64,000 nucleotides of DNA, from positions 10,093 through 74,092 of the forward strand of contig DATKRH010000172.1 of the NCBI GenBank assembly GCA_035532295.1, given 5' to 3'. Under the pieces are notes generated by a model. The model saw nothing but the letters and a program-made list of their open reading frames with translations, did no database searches and was not told the origin of the DNA. Below are positions 24,933-33,925 of this stretch, one piece after another; the first letter of the stretch is position 1, and the number at the start of each line of letters is the position of its first letter. The DNA comes from DASUBV01 sp035532295. GTDB lineage: Bacteria > Actinomycetota > Actinomycetes > Streptosporangiales > Streptosporangiaceae. The translations under genes were made by a program, and so were the position numbers.

Positions 24933-25838
24933 ATGGGCGACGGCGAGCTTGTGGTCAGGACCGAGGCGCTGAGCAAGCGCTACGGACGGCTCCTGGCGCT
25001 GGATGGGCTCAGCCTGGACGTGCGCGCCGGGGAGGTGCTGGGTTTCCTGGGGCCGAACGGCGCCGGGAAGACCACCACGCTGCGCCTGCTGATGGGGTAC
25101 CTGCGGCCGACCGCGGGCTCGGCCCTGGTGTACGGCCTGGACTCCTGGCGGGACAACGTCGCGGTGCATGCCCGCACCGGGTACCTGCCCGGTGACCTGA
25201 GGCTGTGGCCGCGGCTGAGTACCCGGGCGATTGCCGAGCACCTGGCCCGGCTGCGTGGCCTGGACCATGACCCGGACACCGCCGAACTGGCCAAGCGGCT
25301 GGACGCAGATCTGGACCGGCCGGTCGGCGAGCTGTCCAAGGGCAACCGGCAGAAGGCCGGGGTGCTGCTGGCGCTGCTCGGTAACCCCGGGCTGCTGCTG
25401 CTGGACGAGCCGACCAGCGGGCTGGATCCGCTGGTCCAGCAGGAGTTCCACCAGGTGCTGCGGGAACGCGTCGATGCCGGCGCGGCGGTGATGCTGTCTT
25501 CGCACGTGCTCTCAGAGGTGGAGCGGGTCGCCGACCGGGTCGCGATCATCCGGTCGGGCCGGCTGCTGATGCTGGAGAGCATGGCCGGGCTGCGCCAGAA
25601 GGCGCGGCACACGGTCGAGGTCCGGTTCAGCTCGCCGCCTCCGCCGGACGCGTTCGCCGGCGTTCCGGGGATCGTCGACGTGCGGCTCGACGGCGACGTG
25701 CTCCGCTGCACCATGCAGGGGGTCGTGGATCCGCTCGTCAAGGCGCTGGGCCATTACCACGTCGTTGACCTGAATTCCCGCGAGGCGGACCTGGAGGACA
25801 CCTTCCTGGCCCTGTACGAAGAGGGGGCCCCGCCGTGA
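24933..25838 (+). CDS. ABC transporter ATP-binding protein (ABC-2 exporter type)
   Basis: This 301-residue nucleotide-binding domain has Walker A GPNGAGKTTT, the Q-loop region, signature LSKGNRQK (a permissive form of LSGGQ), Walker B LLLLDEPTSGLDP and the switch histidine SSHVLSEVE. The last 90 residues form the C-terminal extension usual in drug/nodulation-type exporters. The start at 24933 follows a GAAGGCGG. It overlaps the permease start (GTGA). The substrate is unknown; it could be an antibiotic or lipid. Confidence 0.93.
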   Translation: MGDGELVVRTEALSKRYGRLLALDGLSLDVRAGEVLGFLGPNGAGKTTTLRLLMGYLRPTAGSALVYGLDSWRDNVAVHARTGYLPGDLRLWPRLSTRAIAEHLARLRGLDHDPDTAELAKRLDADLDRPVGELSKGNRQKAGVLLALLGNPGLLLLDEPTSGLDPLVQQEFHQVLRERVDAGAAVMLSSHVLSEVERVADRVAIIRSGRLLMLESMAGLRQKARHTVEVRFSSPPPPDAFAGVPGIVDVRLDGDVLRCTMQGVVDPLVKALGHYHVVDLNSREADLEDTFLALYEEGAPP

Positions 25839-26671
25839 GCGCCAGCATCACCCTGGGCGCCGGGATCACCCGCCGCGGCGAGATCACGCGGCAGGCGCTT
25901 CGCGGCGGGTGGCGGCAGATGGCGATCTGGGCCACGGCACTGGCCGCCATGGTCGCGTTGTATGCGGTGATCTGGCCGTCTGTCCGGGGTAACACCCGCT
26001 GGCGGGAGTTGTTCGACACGCTTCCGCAAACCTACCGCGCGCTGTTCACCGCGGGCGGCTCCATCGACTTGAGCACCCCGGCCGGGTACCTGGGCGTGGA
26101 GCTGATGGGTTTCCTAGGTCCCGCGCTGATCGCGGTCTACGCCATCACGGCTGGCGCGGCCGCGATCGCCGGCGAGGAAGACCGAGGCAGCCTGGAGGTC
26201 ACCCTGTCGGCGCCTGTCTCGCGGACCCAGGTGCTCACCCAGCGCTTCGCCGCCGTCGTGATCGGCATCGTCGCCGTGATGGCCGCGACAGCCGCCGCGC
26301 TGTGGATCTTCTCCGCGCTGCTGGACATGGGGTTGCGCGTGTCCGCGATCGCCTCCGCCACGGCGGCGCTCGCGATCTTCGGCGTGTTCGTCGGTGCCGT
26401 GGCCTTTGCCGTCGGCGCGGCCACCGGCAGCCCGGCCGCGGCCCGCGGCGTGGCTGCGCTGGCCGCCGTCGCCAGCTATCTGATCAACGCCCTCGCCCAG
26501 GTCACGAGCGCGCTGCGGTCCGCCCGGCCCGTCTCGCCGTACTACCTGCTGCTCGGCAACGAGCCGCTGGCCCACGGGCTGCGCCTGCTCGGCGCGGTGT
26601 CGGTGCTGGCCGCGGCGGCCGCGCTGGTCGGCTGCGGCGCAATCCTGTTCGCCCGGCGCGATCTGGGCTGA
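25835..26671 (+). CDS. ABC-2 type permease
   Basis: This 278-residue membrane protein has about six hydrophobic segments (residues around 25-45, 85-115, 140-170, 180-205, 215-235 and 250-275) and a periplasmic loop after the first. It is encoded with a GTGA overlap to the ATP-binding protein, so the pair forms a homodimeric half-exporter. Typical features are the N-terminal RRGEITRQALRGGWRQMAIWA segment and EEDRGSLEVTLSAPVSRTQVL after the second membrane segment. Confidence 0.9.
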   Translation: MSASITLGAGITRRGEITRQALRGGWRQMAIWATALAAMVALYAVIWPSVRGNTRWRELFDTLPQTYRALFTAGGSIDLSTPAGYLGVELMGFLGPALIAVYAITAGAAAIAGEEDRGSLEVTLSAPVSRTQVLTQRFAAVVIGIVAVMAATAAALWIFSALLDMGLRVSAIASATAALAIFGVFVGAVAFAVGAATGSPAAARGVAALAAVASYLINALAQVTSALRSARPVSPYYLLLGNEPLAHGLRLLGAVSVLAAAAALVGCGAILFARRDLG

Positions 26672-26691
26672 CAGCCCGGGGGAGGGAGCTC

Positions 26692-26730
26692 ATGGCGAGG
26701 ACCGACGGCCCAGCCGGGTGCGGCCCGTGA
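26692..26730 (+). CDS. Possible 12-codon leader peptide before the flavodoxin gene
   Basis: An ATG with an excellent GGGAGGGAG five bases upstream opens a 12-codon frame ending in GCGP and a TGA. It overlaps an in-frame GTG (26727) of the flavodoxin reading frame. It may be a leader controlling translation, or the frame may be chance. There is no other evidence. Confidence 0.2.
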   Translation: MARTDGPAGCGP

Positions 26731-26762
26731 GCGAAGCCGACAGCGGAGATCAAGGAGGAGTG

Positions 26763-27324
<562 letters not shown>

Positions 27325-27344
<20 letters not shown>

Positions 27345-28056
27345 GGAAGGTCGCGATGCGGCGGCGCGCATCCCGGGCTGAGGGGTCGTGATAGCCAGCG
27401 GGTCCGGTGAACCTGCCCATGACGATGAACACGACCGGACTGGGGTCGCCGGCGCCATCGTGGTCGTTGAGGAATGCGTGCCCGGCCTCCGGGTACTCCT
27501 TGACGTCGTGCTCCGCGCCGAGCGCTTCCAGCGCCTGTCCGAGCCTGCCGGCGGTCCCTCGGTTGGCCCGGTCCCTGGCGCCGTAGCTGCCGACGATCGG
27601 GCAGGCGCCCGCCAGGAAGGCCTCGGTGTAGGCATCTTTGGCGACGCCCACGCCGTAGTTCACGCTGGACGCGGAGAATCCATGACCAGGGGCGAGTAGC
27701 AGGGCGAACCCACCGCCGATGCAGAAGCCGATCACGCCGACCTTGCCCGTGCAGCCGGCCTGGCCGGCCAGCCAGTTGCGCACCGCGTCCACGTCATCGA
27801 ACGCCCGGCCCTTCCTGGCGCGCAGGTCTTTTCCGAGGCCGCGCAGGCACCGGAACGTTCCGCCCCAGTAGAACAGGTCGGGCGCTACGGCGAGGAACCC
27901 CTCGCCCGCCAGCCAGTCGGCCTGGCGGCGCAGGTCCTGGCTCATGCCCAGGGCGTCGTGAATGACCACCACCCCCGGCCAGGGCCCTGAACCCGGTGGC
28001 GTCGCCAGGTAGGCGGGTATGAGCCCGCGTGGTCCCGGGATCGTCATATCGGCCAT
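27325..28056 (-). CDS. Dienelactone hydrolase family protein
   Basis: This 243-residue alpha/beta hydrolase has a cysteine nucleophile in GFCIGGGFALL (DLH-type GxCxGG), an aspartate in SYGARDRANR and a histidine in YPEAGHAFLND. Dienelactone hydrolases open lactone rings in chloroaromatic degradation, but most actinobacterial members are general esterases. GAGGAGGAG precedes the ATG at 28056. The N-terminus GPRGLIPAYLATPPGSGPWPGVVVIHDALG is typical. No aromatic-degradation genes adjoin it. Confidence 0.92.
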
Positions 28057-28136
28057 CGCTCCTCCTCGCGCCCAGGCGCAGTCCGCGTCCAGTAGCGCCC
28101 TGATAACGAAGGCGTGCCCGGGCCGCTGGGAGTCCG

Positions 28137-28511
28137 TCAGGCGGGGAGAACGGCCACGTCATACTGCTGGCAGCGGGTATCCCTGGTGACCAGCGTGAGA
28201 TCCTCGCACTGTGCCTGCGCGACGAGCATCCGGTCGAACGGGTCCCGGTGGAGCAGCGGAAGGCGCCCGGCGGCAATGGCGTGCCCGGAGCCGACGGGCA
28301 GCTCCGCGAAACCGCTGCCGCGGATCCGCTCGGGAAGGTCAGCGGGTTCCCTGAGCTTGCCGATGGCCTGCTTGATCGCGACCTCCCATACGGTGGCGGC
28401 GCTGACGTACACATCCGGCTCGTGGTCGAGCCTGGCCTTGATCTCCTCCGACAGCGACGGATCGTCGGCCAGCCACCACAGCACCACGTGAGTGTCCAGC
28501 AGCAGACTCAC
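28137..28511 (-). CDS. vapC: VapC-type PIN-domain toxin
   Basis: This 124-residue PIN-domain RNase shows the acidic residues in the expected places: D in LLLDTHVVLWWL near residue 6, the central SAATVWEVAIKQ (Glu) and the C-terminal DPFDRMLVAQAQ and LVTRDTRCQQY (Asp). It cleaves RNA when not bound by its antitoxin. The start overlaps the antitoxin stop by four bases, so the pair is translationally coupled. It is probably a stabilising toxin-antitoxin module rather than linked to its neighbours. Confidence 0.93.
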   Translation of the reverse strand: MSLLLDTHVVLWWLADDPSLSEEIKARLDHEPDVYVSAATVWEVAIKQAIGKLREPADLPERIRGSGFAELPVGSGHAIAAGRLPLLHRDPFDRMLVAQAQCEDLTLVTRDTRCQQYDVAVLPA

Positions 28512-28765
28512 GGCGTCATGCCGAAGTCACCGGCGATGGCTTCGTTGACCTCATCGGAATCCCAGTCCTCCGCCATCACGAGCGTGCCGCGCAGCGACCC
28601 GCGCCCGCGCCGGCTGACCGTGCGGGTCAGCGGGATGACTTTCGCGACCGGCTTCCCGGCGCGGCTGATGGTGATCTCCTCACCATGCTCGACCCGCTCG
28701 ATGATCTTGGACAGGTTCGTCTTCGCGTCGTGAATATTGAACTGCGCGGCCGCGTCGCCCGACAT
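28508..28765 (-). CDS. Phd/YefM-family antitoxin
   Basis: The 85-residue antitoxin has the Phd N-terminal fold NIHDAKTNLSKIIERVEHGEEITISRAGKPVAKVIPL, which binds DNA, and a C-terminal tail (GTLVMAEDWDSDEVNEAIAGDFG) that would wrap the toxin. A perfect AAGGAGG precedes the ATG at 28765, within a palindromic region that likely serves as its own operator. The partner is the adjacent PIN toxin. Confidence 0.93.
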   Translation of the reverse strand: MSGDAAAQFNIHDAKTNLSKIIERVEHGEEITISRAGKPVAKVIPLTRTVSRRGRGSLRGTLVMAEDWDSDEVNEAIAGDFGMTP

Positions 28766-28800
28766 GAGACCTCCTTAGCTAACACATTAGTCCACTAACT
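28766..28800. promoter_or_regulatory. Palindromic operator overlapping the antitoxin ribosome site
   Basis: TTAGCTAA (28775-28782) and TTAGT-CC-ACTAA (28787-28798) are two small palindromes lying directly over and next to the ribosome binding site of the antitoxin gene. Autoregulation by Phd-type antitoxins is well known; binding here is inferred. Confidence 0.55.
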
Positions 28801-28912
28801 GCGGCGCCATCAACTGGCCGAAGTCGGCCACGACTCGCCCCAGCAGGCCAGGCCGACGGCGCGCAGCGCAGCCCCAGGGACGGAAATCGTGATCCTGGCG
28901 GAGGGATAAAGA

Positions 28913-28966
28913 GCGGAATATTTGTCCCGCGGGGGCGAACCAGACGTTCTGCCTACCACGTATCAT
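28913..28966 (+). promoter_or_regulatory. CoM-locus promoter element upstream of the first MEDS gene
   Basis: The GCGGAATATTTGTCCCGC box (28913-28930) is followed, 37 bases after its GTCC, by TATCAT (28961-28966), a likely -10 hexamer. The box recurs in similar form upstream of five other genes of the locus at a near-constant distance from the start codon, so it is probably a binding site for a shared activator. Confidence 0.5.
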
Positions 28967-28996
28967 TCACTTAGCGTTCACAAGGGGGTGATGCGG

Positions 28997-29626
28997 GTGA
29001 CCGGAGCTGTGCCGAGCGGTATCGACGAGATCGATCTGCTACCAGGCAGTCACGTGTGTGCGTTCTATCGGGGCGACAGCGACCGCGACCGGCTGCTGGC
29101 CGCCTACCTGGGCGCGGGCCTGACTGCCGGGGACAAATGCATCTGCGTCGTTGACTCCCCGTACACGGCGCAGCGGCTCGAGTCGCTACCGCGCGCTTGC
29201 GACGGCGCCCCGGTGGCCCGTGCCGGACGTGCTCCGGCGGGCGGCCAGCTGGATATCCACCTGCCGGAGTCGACGTACCTGGCCGGCGGGGAGTTCACCA
29301 CCAGTGACATGCTCACGTTCTGGGCAGAGAGCATGACTAAGGCGGAGGTCGAGGGGTACTCCTTCTGCCGCCTGGTCGGCGAGATGACCTGGGCGCTGCG
29401 TGACGCGCCGGGGGTGGAGCATCTCGTCGGCTACGAGTCCGAGCTGAACCGGGTCACCTCGTGCTATCCCGCCATTGTGCTGTGCCTGTACGATCTGGAC
29501 CTGTTCAGCGGAGAAGTCGTCGTCAACATCGTCAGAACGCACCCTCAGGTGCTGATCCAGGGCATCCTCGTCGAGAACCCGTATTACGTGGGGCCGGACG
29601 AGTTCCTCAGGTCAGCACAGATCTGA
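28997..29626 (+). CDS. MEDS-domain sensory protein
   Basis: This 209-residue protein matches the MEDS domain (methanogen/methylotroph DcmR sensory domain), a P-loop-derived domain predicted to sense hydrocarbon-type ligands. It is known from DcmR, the regulator of dichloromethane dehalogenase. Segments seen: GSHVCAFYRGDSDRDRLLAAYL, the acidic FWAESMTK, EMTWALRD, GYESELNRVTS and the end NPYYVGPDEFL. The GTG at 28997 has GGGGG eight bases upstream; ATG 28991 is an alternative. A paralogue lies at 39838-40455. Twelve bases separate it from a PucR regulator, so the pair may form a sensor-regulator unit. Confidence 0.85.
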   Translation: MTGAVPSGIDEIDLLPGSHVCAFYRGDSDRDRLLAAYLGAGLTAGDKCICVVDSPYTAQRLESLPRACDGAPVARAGRAPAGGQLDIHLPESTYLAGGEFTTSDMLTFWAESMTKAEVEGYSFCRLVGEMTWALRDAPGVEHLVGYESELNRVTSCYPAIVLCLYDLDLFSGEVVVNIVRTHPQVLIQGILVENPYYVGPDEFLRSAQI

Positions 29627-29638
29627 TCGGCCGTCGCG

Positions 29639-31366
29639 ATGACCGCCGAACACCCAGCGCCGAGTGGCCTGGCAGCCGTTGTCACGCTGCCCGGGCCGCT
29701 CCAGGAGGCGCCCGACGCGAATCTGCGTGAGCGGCTGGGTGAGTTCCGCGCACTGCTGGTGATCTCGCTGCTGATGACCGAGTCGGTCGGCGAGGACCAG
29801 ATCCTGGAACTCGCCGCCTCGTCGGCACCGGGGCTCGGCCCCTGGCGGATCGTGGGCTACGGATTCACTGACGGCAGGTGGCATCCTGCCAATGAGCACG
29901 GCGCCCCCGTACCCGCTGACCTGGCTGAGCGGCTTGCCGCGCTGGGCAGTGGCGCGGGCCGGATAGAGCTGCCCGGCCACGCCTGGGCCTGGGCGTACCC
30001 GCTGCGCAGCGTCAGCGGACCGCTGGGCCACCTGGTCGCGTCCTGCGAGCGGGAGCCGTCCGCCGAGGAGCGATTCCTGATCCAGGTGATCGCGCAGCAG
30101 ACCGGTGTCGCCGTGTCGAACGCCCGGCTGCACGCCAGGGAACGCGCCACCGCGGCCGAGCTCGCCGTCACCAATACCGCGCTCGCCGAGACGGTGACCA
30201 GCCTGCAGCGCAGCATGGACATCCACGACCGGCTCACCCAGGTGGCGGTCTCTGGTGAGGGCCAGCCAGGCATAGCGAAAGCCCTGCACGAGCTCACCGG
30301 CATGCCGGTCGCGATCGAGGACCGGTACGGCAACCTGTCCGCCTGGGCCGGCCCGGGCAGGCCCGAGCCCTACCCGAAGGAGTCTTTCGCCAAGCGTGAG
30401 CACCTGCTCCGCCGGCTGATGCGGGACAGTAAACCCGTGCGGGACGGCGAACGGCTCGTCCTGCTGGTGTCGCCGCGGCCGGACCTGATCGGGGTCGTCT
30501 CCCTGATAGACCCCGACCGGAGTGCGGACAACGCCGACCTGGTTGCCCTTGAGCATGGCGCGACGGTGCTCTCGATGGAGCTGGCCAGGCTGCGCAGCAT
30601 CGCCGACACGGAACTGCGGCTGCGCCGCGATCTCGTCCATGACCTGCTGGCCGGGACGAACGACGAGAGCGCGCAGGCCCGGGCGGAGGCACTTGACTAC
30701 GACCTGCGGCGCCCGCACCGGGTGGTGGTGGTCGAGGGCAAAGGGCGATCCCGCGCGCACGACGCGCTGCTGAGCGCGGTCCGGCGGGCGCTGCGCCAGG
30801 CCCGGCAGACCGGGCTGTTCGAGACGTGGTCCGGCAACGTCGCTATCGTCACGGCCGGCCAGGCGGACTGGGAGAAGCTGCGCCGCGCCATCATGTCCGA
30901 CCTCGGCGGCCAGTGCCATATCGGTGTGGGCGGTCCCTGTGCCCGCCCCTCCGAGCTTCCGCGCTCGCTACGCGAGGCGGGTCTCGCGCTGCGGCTGCAG
31001 AAAACCCTGCTGCCCGGGAGTACCGCGTGCGAGTATCCCAAGCTTGGTATCTTCCGCATGCTCGCGGCGATCCCGGACCTCGCTGATGTTGACAAGTTCG
31101 TGCGGGAGTGGCTGGGCAGCCTGATCGACTACGACGCCCGCAAGGGCGCCGAGCTCGTGCACACGCTCACCCAGTACCTCGAACATGGCGGCAACTACGA
31201 CGCCACGGCCGCTGAGCTGTCGGTGCACAAGAGCACGCTCAAGTACCGGCTGCAGCGGATCCGCGAGCTGACCGGCCTGGAACTGAACGATCCCGACGTC
31301 CATTTCAACCTGCAGCTAGCTACCCGGGCCTGGGGCACGCTGCAGGCTCTGCGGGGCGAGCGCTGA
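29639..31366 (+). CDS. PucR/CdaR-family transcriptional regulator (first copy)
   Basis: This 575-residue regulator has an N-terminal GAF-like sensory region (about 30-190), a middle CdaR-type domain (about 300-440) and a C-terminal PucR helix-turn-helix of the HTH_30 type (TQYLEHGGNYDATAAELSVHKSTLKYRLQRI..., about 505-565). It is closely similar to the regulator at 34850-36565 throughout, so the two are paralogues. PucR proteins usually activate catabolic genes in response to substrate. Together with the MEDS protein it probably senses the CoM-pathway substrate or an intermediate. Confidence 0.9.
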   Translation: MTAEHPAPSGLAAVVTLPGPLQEAPDANLRERLGEFRALLVISLLMTESVGEDQILELAASSAPGLGPWRIVGYGFTDGRWHPANEHGAPVPADLAERLAALGSGAGRIELPGHAWAWAYPLRSVSGPLGHLVASCEREPSAEERFLIQVIAQQTGVAVSNARLHARERATAAELAVTNTALAETVTSLQRSMDIHDRLTQVAVSGEGQPGIAKALHELTGMPVAIEDRYGNLSAWAGPGRPEPYPKESFAKREHLLRRLMRDSKPVRDGERLVLLVSPRPDLIGVVSLIDPDRSADNADLVALEHGATVLSMELARLRSIADTELRLRRDLVHDLLAGTNDESAQARAEALDYDLRRPHRVVVVEGKGRSRAHDALLSAVRRALRQARQTGLFETWSGNVAIVTAGQADWEKLRRAIMSDLGGQCHIGVGGPCARPSELPRSLREAGLALRLQKTLLPGSTACEYPKLGIFRMLAAIPDLADVDKFVREWLGSLIDYDARKGAELVHTLTQYLEHGGNYDATAAELSVHKSTLKYRLQRIRELTGLELNDPDVHFNLQLATRAWGTLQALRGER

Positions 31367-31420
31367 CGCCACGCCCAGAGTCTGCGTCCGCGCCCACTAA
31401 TTCCGCAGGACGATGAACGG

Positions 31421-31474
31421 GCGGTACTTCGTCCCCTGATGACCTGCCCTGGGCAGGGCGTCGCTGGTGATGCT
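31421..31474 (+). promoter_or_regulatory. CoM-locus promoter element upstream of the 2-KPCC-like gene
   Basis: GCGGTACTTCGTCCCC (31421-31436) starts a 33-base stretch that matches the element at 41960 in 27 positions. GATGCT at 31469 lies exactly 38 bases after the GTCC. A CCTGCCC-T-GGGCAGG palindrome (31443-31457) sits between the two. Confidence 0.5.
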
Positions 31475-31511
31475 GAACACGCTAGCAACACCCGGCGACA
31501 AGGGGTCAGCG

Positions 31512-33170
31512 ATGATCGATGTACGGAACCCGAGCGATGGTTTCAGGTCACTGCGTGCGCGCATTAACGCGCTCGGGCCGCCAGCCCATAGCGACCGAGG
31601 CCAGGACGGCGCCCCGCTGACTGTGGGCGAGTGGGCGTTGCTGATCGACGACATCGTCGCGCACCCCGAGGACAACACCGAGGGGCTGTGGAACGTCGCG
31701 GCGCCCGAGGAGGACGACCGGGAGTACGACGCGATTTTCGTCGGCGGTGGCGCCAGCGGCCGGTTCGGCTCGGCTTACCTGCGTGCCAGGGGCGGCCGCC
31801 AGCTGACCATCGACGCGTGGCCGTTCCTCGGCGGATCGTGCCCGCACCAGGCCTGCGTGCCGCATCACCTGTTCTCCGAGTGTGCCCGCGAGCTCGACCT
31901 GGCACGGCACATGCAGGGACGGCTGTGGTACCCGGCGTTCGATGACAAGCAGGCGAGCATCAGGGAGATCGTCGACTTGTTCAAGGCCGGGCGAGGGCTG
32001 CCGCACGCGATCATGAACTGGCAGTCCAAGGAACAGCTCGACATGGAGTACATCCTGAACGCCCCCGCGACGATCATCGATGAGCACACTGTCGAGGTAG
32101 AGGGCCGGCGGTTCCGGGCCAAGAACCTGGTCCTGTCCACCGGGGCCCGGACGATTTACCCGGATGTCCCCGGCATCCGCACCAAGGGCGTCTACGACTT
32201 CGCCACCCTGATCGAGGACCTCGACTACGAGCCGAACCGCTGCGTCATCATCGGCGGCTCCAAGGTCGCCCTGGAGTACGGGTCGTTCTTCCACGCGACC
32301 GGGTGCAAGACCACGATCCTGACCCGCAGCCCGCTCATGGAGACCGCCAGCCTGCACCACGTCGACGACGGGCTGCGCGCGTACGTCATCTCGATGATGG
32401 TCGACCGGGGCATCGAGATCGTGAACGGCGCGCAGGTACTCGAGGTGCTCGGTGATGGCCATGTCACCGGTGTCCGCTACCGGACGGCTGAGGGCGGGGT
32501 CGTGGAGATCGACACCGACTTCGTGTTCATCGGCACGGGGGAGCGTCCCAATCTCGACATGTACGAGCCGCTGGGGCTGAAGACTGACGATCGCGGCTTC
32601 GTGGTCGCCGATACGCACATGCGGACCTCCGTGCCTTCCGTCTACGCGTCGGGCGATCTGGTCGGGCCGCCGATGGAGATGTTCAAGGCGCGCAAGTGCG
32701 GAGTCGGCGCCGCCCGCAACATCATGGGCGAGGACTACGAGTTCGACTTCACCGAGTACCCCGACTTCCTGCACACGACCTACGAGGTGACCTGGTGCGG
32801 CCTGTCCGAGGCGGAGGCCAGGGACAGGTACCGCAACGTCATCAAGATCCAGATGCCGCCGGACGACGCCGACCCGGAGACGTTCGCGCTGCCGGCCGCG
32901 GAGGGCTCGATGCTGTACGCCTTCACCCGGCCGATCCTGTCCGGCTGGCTGAAGCTGGTCATCGACGCTGACTCGCGCAAGATCCTGGGCGCCCACCACG
33001 TCGGGTTCGGCGCCAAGGACGCCTTCCAGTACATCGACTACCTGATCCGCCGGCCTGAGGGCTGGACGATCGACGACATGGCCGAGCTGAATGAGCTCTT
33101 TCTCAATCCCGAGCACTTCATCCAGCTCTCGCGGCTGCGCGCGGGCCAGGTCAACCTGGTGAATCTGTGA
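31512..33170 (+). CDS. 2-ketopropyl-CoM oxidoreductase/carboxylase-like flavoprotein
   Basis: In Xanthobacter this enzyme (XecC) cleaves the thioether of 2-ketopropyl-CoM with NADPH and fixes CO2, giving acetoacetate. The 552-residue protein belongs to the disulfide-oxidoreductase family and follows XecC closely: the redox disulfide GGSCPHQACVPHH (C110 and C115), MNWQSKEQLDMEYILN, GDLVGPPMEMFKARK, and the C-terminal LFLNPEHFIQLSRLRAG. The usual His-Glu dyad is replaced by Phe530 and His535, the Phe-His pair that defines the carboxylase. About 35 extra N-terminal residues precede the XecC-like start. AAGGGG supports the ATG at 31512. The stop overlaps the next SDR (GTGA). Confidence 0.92.
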   Translation: MIDVRNPSDGFRSLRARINALGPPAHSDRGQDGAPLTVGEWALLIDDIVAHPEDNTEGLWNVAAPEEDDREYDAIFVGGGASGRFGSAYLRARGGRQLTIDAWPFLGGSCPHQACVPHHLFSECARELDLARHMQGRLWYPAFDDKQASIREIVDLFKAGRGLPHAIMNWQSKEQLDMEYILNAPATIIDEHTVEVEGRRFRAKNLVLSTGARTIYPDVPGIRTKGVYDFATLIEDLDYEPNRCVIIGGSKVALEYGSFFHATGCKTTILTRSPLMETASLHHVDDGLRAYVISMMVDRGIEIVNGAQVLEVLGDGHVTGVRYRTAEGGVVEIDTDFVFIGTGERPNLDMYEPLGLKTDDRGFVVADTHMRTSVPSVYASGDLVGPPMEMFKARKCGVGAARNIMGEDYEFDFTEYPDFLHTTYEVTWCGLSEAEARDRYRNVIKIQMPPDDADPETFALPAAEGSMLYAFTRPILSGWLKLVIDADSRKILGAHHVGFGAKDAFQYIDYLIRRPEGWTIDDMAELNELFLNPEHFIQLSRLRAGQVNLVNL

Positions 33171-33895
33171 GCGCAGACCGGGTGGCGGTGGTCACCGGCG
33201 GCGCGTCCGGCATCGGGCTCGCGACCTGCGAGCGGCTGAGCGCCGACGGGTTCATCGTCGCCGCTCTCGACCTGGAGCCGAAGGGCGCAGTCGAGGTCGC
33301 CGCGCTGACACTGCGCTGCGATGTCACCGACGAGGCGAACGTCGAGGACGCGATGGCCGCCGTCGCCGAGTGCTTCGGCCGGATCGATGTGCTGGTCAAC
33401 AACGCCGGCATCACCGGGTCCCGGCAGGCAGCCCGGTGTCACGAGACCCCGGTCGCCGAGTGGGACCGGGTGCAGGCGGTGAACGTCCGCGGCCCGTTCC
33501 TGTGCAGCCGCGCCGTGCTGCCGTCCATGGTCGCCAGCGGATCAGGCCACATCATCACGATCGCCTCGGTCGCCGGGCTGGTCGCCTTTCCCGGGCGGTG
33601 CGCCTACACCGCGTCCAAGGGCGCGGCCCTGATGCTCACCAGGTCGATCGCCGTCGACTACGCGGCCGCTGGCATCCGCGCCAACGCGGTGTGCCCGGGG
33701 ATGGTCTACACGCCGATGACGAGCTGGCGGCTCGACCAGCCGGACCTGCGTGCCCAGGTGGAGCGGACCATCCCGCTGGGCCGGGTCGCGTCGCCCGAGG
33801 AGATCGCGGACGCGGTCTCCGTGCTGGCCTCAGGCCGGCTGGCCTACCTGACGGGCCACCCGCTGGTGCTCGATGGTGGCATGTCCGCCCTCTGA
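33167..33895 (+). CDS. R-2-hydroxypropyl-CoM dehydrogenase-like SDR
   Basis: XecD in Xanthobacter oxidises R-2-hydroxypropyl-CoM to 2-ketopropyl-CoM. This 242-residue SDR has TGGASGIG, NNAGITG, and the catalytic Ser/Tyr/Lys (ASVAG, YTASK). It also keeps the two arginines that hold the sulfonate of CoM in XecD: one three residues before the catalytic Tyr (PGRCAY) and one 41 residues after it (PMTSWRLDQP). The whole PGMVYTPMTSWRLDQPDLR segment resembles XecD closely. GTG at 33167 overlaps the 2-KPCC-like stop. Stereopreference is inferred from these residues, not measured. Confidence 0.9.
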   Translation: MSADRVAVVTGGASGIGLATCERLSADGFIVAALDLEPKGAVEVAALTLRCDVTDEANVEDAMAAVAECFGRIDVLVNNAGITGSRQAARCHETPVAEWDRVQAVNVRGPFLCSRAVLPSMVASGSGHIITIASVAGLVAFPGRCAYTASKGAALMLTRSIAVDYAAAGIRANAVCPGMVYTPMTSWRLDQPDLRAQVERTIPLGRVASPEEIADAVSVLASGRLAYLTGHPLVLDGGMSAL

Positions 33896-33925
33896 CTCGT
33901 GCTGTGACAACCGAGAGGAAACCTG

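Noticed and set aside
31512..33170. Annotation as dihydrolipoamide dehydrogenase serving the nearby E1 pair
   Set aside because: The His-Glu dyad of that enzyme is replaced by Phe-His and the CPHxAC and PHHLFS segments match 2-ketopropyl-CoM carboxylase.
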